DNA of 42,500 bases from contig RPFO01000027.1 of the NCBI GenBank assembly GCA_009746045.1, positions 22,501 through 65,000 on the forward strand, in the 5' to 3' direction. This document shows positions 38,365 through 42,500 of this stretch, one piece after another. How positions within the stretch are numbered: the stretch's first letter is position 1; each line of letters starts with the position of its first letter. A model generated the notes under the pieces. That model was not told the origin of the DNA, did no database searches, and worked only from the letters and a program-made list of their open reading frames with translations. Both the position numbers and the translations under genes were made by a program. This stretch comes from Mesostigma viride (Eukaryota > Streptophyta > Mesostigmatophyceae > Mesostigmatales > Mesostigmataceae).

Positions 38365-38455
38365 CATTAATTAAATTATTTATTTACTTCATGCATCCCA
38401 TGTTCCCCTCCCACTGAGGACTTATTCTCACGTGACGCAGTCACGTGACCTTCCT
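38365..38455 (+). mobile_element. Retroelement 3' end, family C
   Basis: CATCCCATGTTCCCCTCCC, ACTGAGGACTTATTCTCACG and hairpin CACGTGACGCAGTCACGTG. It is preceded by TTAATTAAATTATTTATTT (the tail of the ORF1-containing host copy or a target tract). Unlike the other C copies, no TTAA tail follows the hairpin. Confidence 0.78.
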
Positions 38456-39338
38456 CAGTAGTTCCTACAGATAGCCACGCGGCTCCCGCGGTCTTCGCGT
38501 CTTTCCTCTCAGACTACCCTAGTCCTTCCATGGACGGCATATTATCGCCATGCGTCCAGGAATAGTTGTCTCACTTAATATGCATCCAGATGCATACGCT
38601 GATGTTCTGCGAGTAGTTTGTGCATTAATTTTCTTTTATTCTTTGAACTTCAGCCTCGCGACTCATACAGCAATTAGGGTCCTGTTGCAAAATGATCATC
38701 TTGTCAAGGGCAAGGTCCAAGCTACAACGCAAACCCTCAAGATGTTTCCAAACGCTCAGGTTCTCAGTGCTTTGGCCCCTAGGAGCTACAAGAATGCATG
38801 TTCATACTCTGCGATGTCAACTGATGGGACGGGCCGCACCGACCTCTCACCCTAGTTATAGCGCCCTCCACAGAATGCCTCGTTATGGACAGGCCTCCCC
38901 GACCCCATGTCAAGCAACTGGTATTTAGGAAATGGTACATTGGTTGTCTCAATGACTCAACCTGTCACGAGCCTGTGCTGGTTGTCTCATTGACGCAATG
39001 TGGTTGACCATCTCGATAAGCGCCATCATCAAATGCCGTACAATACATGATGTACAACACTGCAGCTCAACTGGAAGCCCTAGCCCTTTTGTTGGCCTGC
39101 AGGTCTGTTCAACAGCAGCTGATGTGCTCAAGAGCTATGACTTGGCAGCCCATCGGCTCAACCCATCACCCGGCAGCCCCATGGCTGATCCCATCTCACC
39201 GCCAGTAAGGGCACATGGCCAGATACAACAGTTACTAATGGGCTCAGAGTTCGTCGTTGAATCAAGTGGATGGCTTCCCTTATTGATAGATTCATCACCG
39301 TCAGAACAAGGGGGGCAGTCTAACAACCGGTCCATGGA
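38456..39338. other. Unassigned sequence downstream of the transporter
   Basis: Probably the 3' flank of the minus-strand transporter. Plus-strand frames at 38998-39426 run antisense to its last exon and are not credible genes. Confidence 0.5.
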
Positions 39339-41990
39339 TCACCGCCGGAGTGAGGGGGATGCCTTGGCCACGGTGAAGCAGATGCCAGCCGCCAGCCCTG
39401 CATGGTGGCGCCCAAAGAAAAAATGATACCATTTACGAGCAACATTCGCACAGGTCATCAGCGCGCGAGAGAAAAAGATGTCAGCCGCCAGCCCTGCATG
39501 GTGGCGCCGAGGGAAGGACGACAATATGCATAAGCAGCAGCGGCACATATTATTAGCCAAGGGGGGGGGGGGAAGAAATAAGGTATCCGTGAGGCGAATA
39601 TTGGCCATTTCAAAAACAAAGCGGCTCCGCAGCAGGACCACGTGTAATTCATTAATTAAAAATAAAAGATAAATCAATAAAAAAACAACGTGCACCGCGC
39701 ATGGAGTGGACTAATACATCACCACCCAGATGGGCCTAGCACGAAAAACAACACCCCATTCATAAAATGACGCAAACGATTCCGTACTTAAGCATTCTGG
39801 CCCCTGAAAAAAGGCATATGCAAACTGACAGACGAGCGCCTGCTTGTCCCTTATATGACTTGTAGGCTGCTACTTGGCGATGCAACGCTGCCCCCTTCCT
39901 CCCTGTCAGCTTGGAGACAACCACTGAGGATCCCGTTGGATGCCTCAACGTAAAGAGACAGTAAAGAGGCAGGTAAAGAGACGACCAAGGTGGACACGGG
40001 GGCAAAGTATCGAGGGGAGATAGCAAGGGAGAGATGACATAGTGAGGGGAGGGGGAGAACAGCTCCAAGAGGACAGGTGGCACTCTATCTTTGCCGGATA
40101 GAGCACTCCATCTTTGCACGGCAGCGAACTCCGTTCTAACCATGCGAGGCAGGTACCCCTTAAATACGTTAGCAGTGATCCCTCACCGAGGAAGAGAGAG
40201 AGCAGGCTGGACACCGAGGTGGGCGCGTTGAAGACGACGATGCCGAGCAGCGCGGTCGGGATCTTGTTGATGGAGCCGATCAGGCTGGGGAACGGAGAAT
40301 AGAGAACACACACGGGGCATGCGCGGTCGGTATCTTGTTGATGGAGCCAATCAGGCTAAAAGGGAGAGAAAGGGTCGGGAAAGGATCGTGGAGGATCTCG
40401 AAGCGCATGCGCCGCCCGGCAACAATCATGGACCTACGAGAAAGTTGTCTCACTTCATAGTCCTATACGACCTCAGAGTCCTATAAGAGTCCTATAGAGT
40501 CCTCAGAGTCCTATAAGAGTCCTCAGAGTCCTATAAGAGTCCTCAGAGTCCTATAAGAGTCCTATAAGAGTCCTCAGAGCCCTATAAGATACGGAACGGC
40601 CTGGGCTGGGCGTTACAGGAGCTGATGCGGCTGCATGGGGAAGGGTGAAAACAAACTGGGTAGGGCACTTTTGCGGCGCGACGTACGCATGCTGGCTGTA
40701 AGGCAGAGCGTCCAACGAAATGATGTGTGTGGACGGTGGCGACGTGCATATGGAGCCGATCAGGCTGGGGAAGGGAGAGAAAAGGACATTACCTAGACTG
40801 CATGTAGGACTCGATCACCTAGACTGCATGTAGGACACTACCACCTGGACCTCATGTCAAGGGAGCGGGCCAGGCTGGGGATGGATGAGGCAAGAAAGTG
40901 AGAGGGACAGCGCGTACAAGGAACATGTTACAAACCCCAACGGACCAGCCGCAAGGTGGGCCCACCACCGGTACGCGGATGCCTGTGGACGGCTGCGCCA
41001 TCACGCTCGCCCGTGAGTGGCGGGGGGCGTGACGTGCAGCAGCAATCGTTCATTGACAATTGCCTAGCTACTTCAACACGCCAACCTGCCCACCCACTTG
41101 CCTTGCATGCATGCTATCGCCCAACCCACCAACCTGCCCGCCCACTTGCCTACATGCTATCGCCCAACACACCAACCCGCCCACCAACCTGTGCGTGGTC
41201 GGGGAGGTGACGTGCAGCAGCCATAGGGAGGAGAAGGAGATGAGCGTGCCCACCACGCAGGAGAGCGCGGTCGCCAGCAAAAAAGAACGATCATGCCACT
41301 GCGACCTGTGGGGTGTGTGCGGGGGAGGGGGGATGATCAATCAAATTGTGCGCGAGGCAGTGTAGGCAGCGGCATGGCAATGGGTCGGGCCAGTGAGGAT
41401 GGGGGCATGGCGTTCGGCTACGCAAGTTTGGTCGGGTGCGCGGGGGTTTCGCACATTTGGCCAGTTAGATAAGAGGATTTGCGGTGCTTGAGTCTGTTAT
41501 TGGGGGCTTGGCATTGGGTTGGGCAAACTTGGTTGGGTTCACGGCAATGACTCCCCCCCCCCCCCCCCACTACCACGGCAAACACGCCCGGCGGCTTCCC
41601 CCCTGACAGCTCGCAACTTACAACAGTGGGAGATACCACCCACTGGGAGGCCTTTGCCTCTCGGGTTTGATCCCCTTACACATCTGACATGCACAAACCA
41701 AGCCCCCATATACTCACATGGCAGACATGCGAGGCACCTCCCCCTAACCCCCGGCACGGTTTCCTCCGCACAACAACAGAACGCACCCCCCATCCACTAA
41801 CACATGAAACATGCAGTAGGCAACCTCCCACTTACATGGCAAACACGCCCGGCAGCTCCCCCCGCACGTACGCCAGCACCAGCACCAGCGGCAGCGACAG
41901 CACGTTGTTGAGGAGCACCATGGAGAACTCGTCCATCGTGCCCCGCCGCGTGAGCAGCTTGACCTGGTTCATGACCAGCCGCAGGTACAG
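39339..41990 (-). CDS. GDP-mannose-type nucleotide-sugar transporter, C-terminal four exons
   Basis: A Golgi membrane antiporter family (Vrg4/GONST1-like) of the drug/metabolite transporter fold. Exons: 41990-41836, 41305-41189, 40284-40187 and 39397-39339. All junctions are GT-AG and the phases agree, giving 142 aa plus stop; the 5' exons lie beyond the right edge. The joined sequence starts LYLRLVMNQVKLLTRRGTMD, EFSMVLLNNVLSLPLVLVLA, continues LLATALSCVVGTLISFSSLW and VTSPTTHSLIGSINKIPTAL, and ends FLGLAAGICFTVAKASPSLRR followed by TGA (39339-39341). VLLNNVLSLP and THSLIGSINKIP are family hallmarks; GSINK stands where fungal and plant members have the substrate-linked GALNK or GSLNK motif. 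Four hydrophobic segments are visible. The C-terminal tail is short. Introns carry echo copies of every exon edge. Substrate identity (GDP-mannose or another GDP-sugar) is inferred. Confidence 0.88.
39476..39508 (-). repeat. Echo of the transporter's last-exon acceptor
   Basis: GGCGCCACCATGCAG|GGCTG then GCGGCTGACATCT is a copy of the real junction (39411-39379) with a single mismatch over 33 bp, 97 bp upstream in the direction of transcription. It keeps the acceptor and phase, then loses the frame. Confidence 0.9.
40316..40362 (-). repeat. Echo of transporter exon 40284-40187
   Basis: On the plus strand CGCGGTCGGTATCTTGTTGA then TGGAGCCAATCAGGCT matches the exon's start (40249-40284: CGCGGTCGGGATCTTGTTGA, TGGAGCCGATCAGGCT), about 34 of 36 bases. 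Confidence 0.88.
40450..40592 (+). repeat. ~20-bp tandem repeat in a transporter intron
   Basis: GAGTCCTATAAGAGTCCTCA repeated about six times with small deletions. Confidence 0.92.
40741..40772 (-). repeat. Second echo of transporter exon 40284-40187
   Basis: ATGGAGCCGATCAGGCTGGG then GAAGGGAGA repeats the exon start and its acceptor (plus-strand ATGGAGCCGATCAGGCTGGG at 40270-40289) perfectly over 20 bp. Confidence 0.85.
40790..40850 (+). repeat. Two-copy 28-bp direct repeat
   Basis: ACCTAGACTGCATGTAGGAC occurs twice (40793 and 40821), with a third partial copy CACCTGGACCTCATG. Confidence 0.8.
41021..41054 (-). repeat. Echo of the interior of transporter exon 41305-41189
   Basis: Plus-strand GTGACGTGCAGCAGCAAT matches GTGACGTGCAGCAGCCAT inside the exon (41207-41224), with GGGG-rich similarity to its left. 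It lies beyond the donor, in the downstream intron. Confidence 0.65.
41080..41190 (-). repeat. Donor-site ladder of transporter exon 41305-41189
   Basis: The donor AG|GTTGGTGGGCGGG (minus strand, from 41190) is repeated as CAGGTTGGTGGG and CAGGTTGGCGTG about 50 and 105 bp downstream in ~50-bp units containing GGGCGATAGCATG. Confidence 0.75.
41565..41606 (-). repeat. Echo of the 3' end and donor of transporter exon 41990-41836
   Basis: Plus-strand CACTACCACGGCAAACACGC then CCGGCGGCTTCCCCC copies CACTTACATGGCAAACACGC, CCGGCAGCTCCCCCC (41829-41863) with about five mismatches. The donor GTAAGT is mutated in the copy. Confidence 0.85.
41712..41745 (-). repeat. Second echo of the same exon end and donor
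   Basis: Plus-strand ACTCACATGGCAGACATGCG then AGGCACCTCCCCCT resembles the exon end. On the minus strand it retains a good GTGAGT donor after CCAT, better than the 41565 copy. Confidence 0.75.
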
Positions 41991-42104
41991 CTGCATGCAT
42001 GGAAGGTGGAGCAGCAAGCATGGGGAAAGAGAGAGGGGTTGGCGGTCAACCCGCTGCAATAAGCCGTGTTGGCTCCGTAGTGAAAAGCCGCTGGACACCT
42101 TGTT

Positions 42105-42475
42105 CGTTTGTTACCAGCCGCAGGTACATACATCTGGTTGATGTATGGTGCAGGTGTGGGGCACTGGAACAAAACAGCGTTATACACATTCACACACACT
42201 CTGATACTCGGGCATGCAGGGAGGTAGGGGTGGATGGGCAACGAGCAAACAAGCATGAGCCGCTGAACACCTCGACTTGTTACCAGCCGCAGGTAAGTAC
42301 AGCTGGCCAATTGTGCAAGTTTGAACGATTGGCAGGACAAGCAGGCGTGGGTCGTGTTAAATGTTGACTTGGGCAAGGGCGCTGTTGCCAGGCTGCTGGT
42401 TGCAACAGGTACATGGCTGCACGTCACTTGCCCCCCCGCCCCTTGCCCCCAATACCAGGTACGTGGCTGCATGTC
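42105..42475 (-). repeat. Ladder of echoes of the acceptor of transporter exon 41990-41836
   Basis: The true plus-strand edge ACCAGCCGCAGGTACAGCTG (41974-41993) recurs as ACCAGCCGCAGGTACATACA (42112), ACCAGCCGCAGGTAAGTACA then GCTGG (42280), CAACAGGTACATGGCTGCA (42403) and ACCAGGTACGTGGCTGCATG (42454). Copies become more diverged away from the exon. Confidence 0.85.
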
Positions 42476-42500
42476 CAAACCCTCCCCTACAACCACCACC

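Larger units (their letters stand above)
36660..38375 (+). pseudogene. ORF1 N-terminal region of a retroelement, split by a nested insertion
   Basis: 36660-37191 and 38069-38375 are the two halves. The left half has LGPGGPIPDENLDLEVPRA in one frame and a heptad-like VLEEHVTWPLAEKLTSLNTT, LNTVHG ... ASETHAALVQ in another, suggesting a coiled coil. The right half continues with KCGDVLMKKLEVITAHMH and DLPPLSYADLLRTATAS, ATKLQELEDHRQAQHDS. Coiled coils and proline-rich linkers are usual in ORF1 proteins. Frames shift several times. Assignment to ORF1 is an inference from these features and the surroundings. Confidence 0.6.

Noticed and set aside
38998-39426. A 142-codon plus-strand frame
   Set aside because: It overlaps the transporter's terminal exon and its echo in antisense; no family resemblance.

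Overview
This window comes from a nuclear genome of a green alga (Viridiplantae, most likely a chlorophyte or prasinophyte). It carries a plastid-type ClpF gene with a putative transit peptide, spliceosomal GT-AG introns, a Golgi-type nucleotide-sugar transporter and a MYND/armadillo-like gene. The unique sequence is GC-rich, introns are packed with satellites, and intergenic space is filled with endonuclease-type non-LTR retrotransposon debris. The species cannot be named from the sequence.

Layout. 1-2326: 5' part of an unrecognised minus-strand gene for an acidic, Gly/Ser-rich protein; its frame changes are explained by three short introns. 2327-3491: divergent intergenic region. 3492-16038: a ten-exon plus-strand ClpF gene (350 aa spread over 12.5 kb) whose introns hold at least ten tandem arrays, including a 1.15-kb GGTCGCT heptamer array. 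16039-29340: retrotransposon graveyard, including a 1.1-kb G-rich composite array that grew out of a retroelement 3' UTR, one nearly full-length dead element (22142-26608, minus) and many 5'-truncated copies. 29347-31344: a minus-strand MYND zinc finger plus armadillo-like gene with one frame break. 33470-33847: an inverted fragment of a paralogue of that gene. 34062-38455: more nested retrotransposon pieces, one insertion with an 11-bp target-site duplication. 39339-41990: C-terminal four exons of a minus-strand GDP-mannose-type nucleotide-sugar transporter whose 5' exons lie beyond the right edge.

The most unusual signal is shared by the two intron-rich genes. Sequences spanning their exon boundaries (splice site plus 10-60 bp of exon) are repeated, slightly diverged, in the adjoining introns. 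These 'echo' boundaries occur next to most exons of ClpF and all exons of the transporter seen here. They suggest that introns grow by repeated local duplication of exon edges, supplying many decoy splice sites. A second theme is a set of retroelement families that all end in a short hairpin followed by a TTAA- or TAATT-type tail, with elements repeatedly joined at those tails.

The genes are independent housekeeping-type loci (plastid proteolysis, Golgi sugar transport, protein-interaction scaffold); nothing suggests an operon or a shared pathway.
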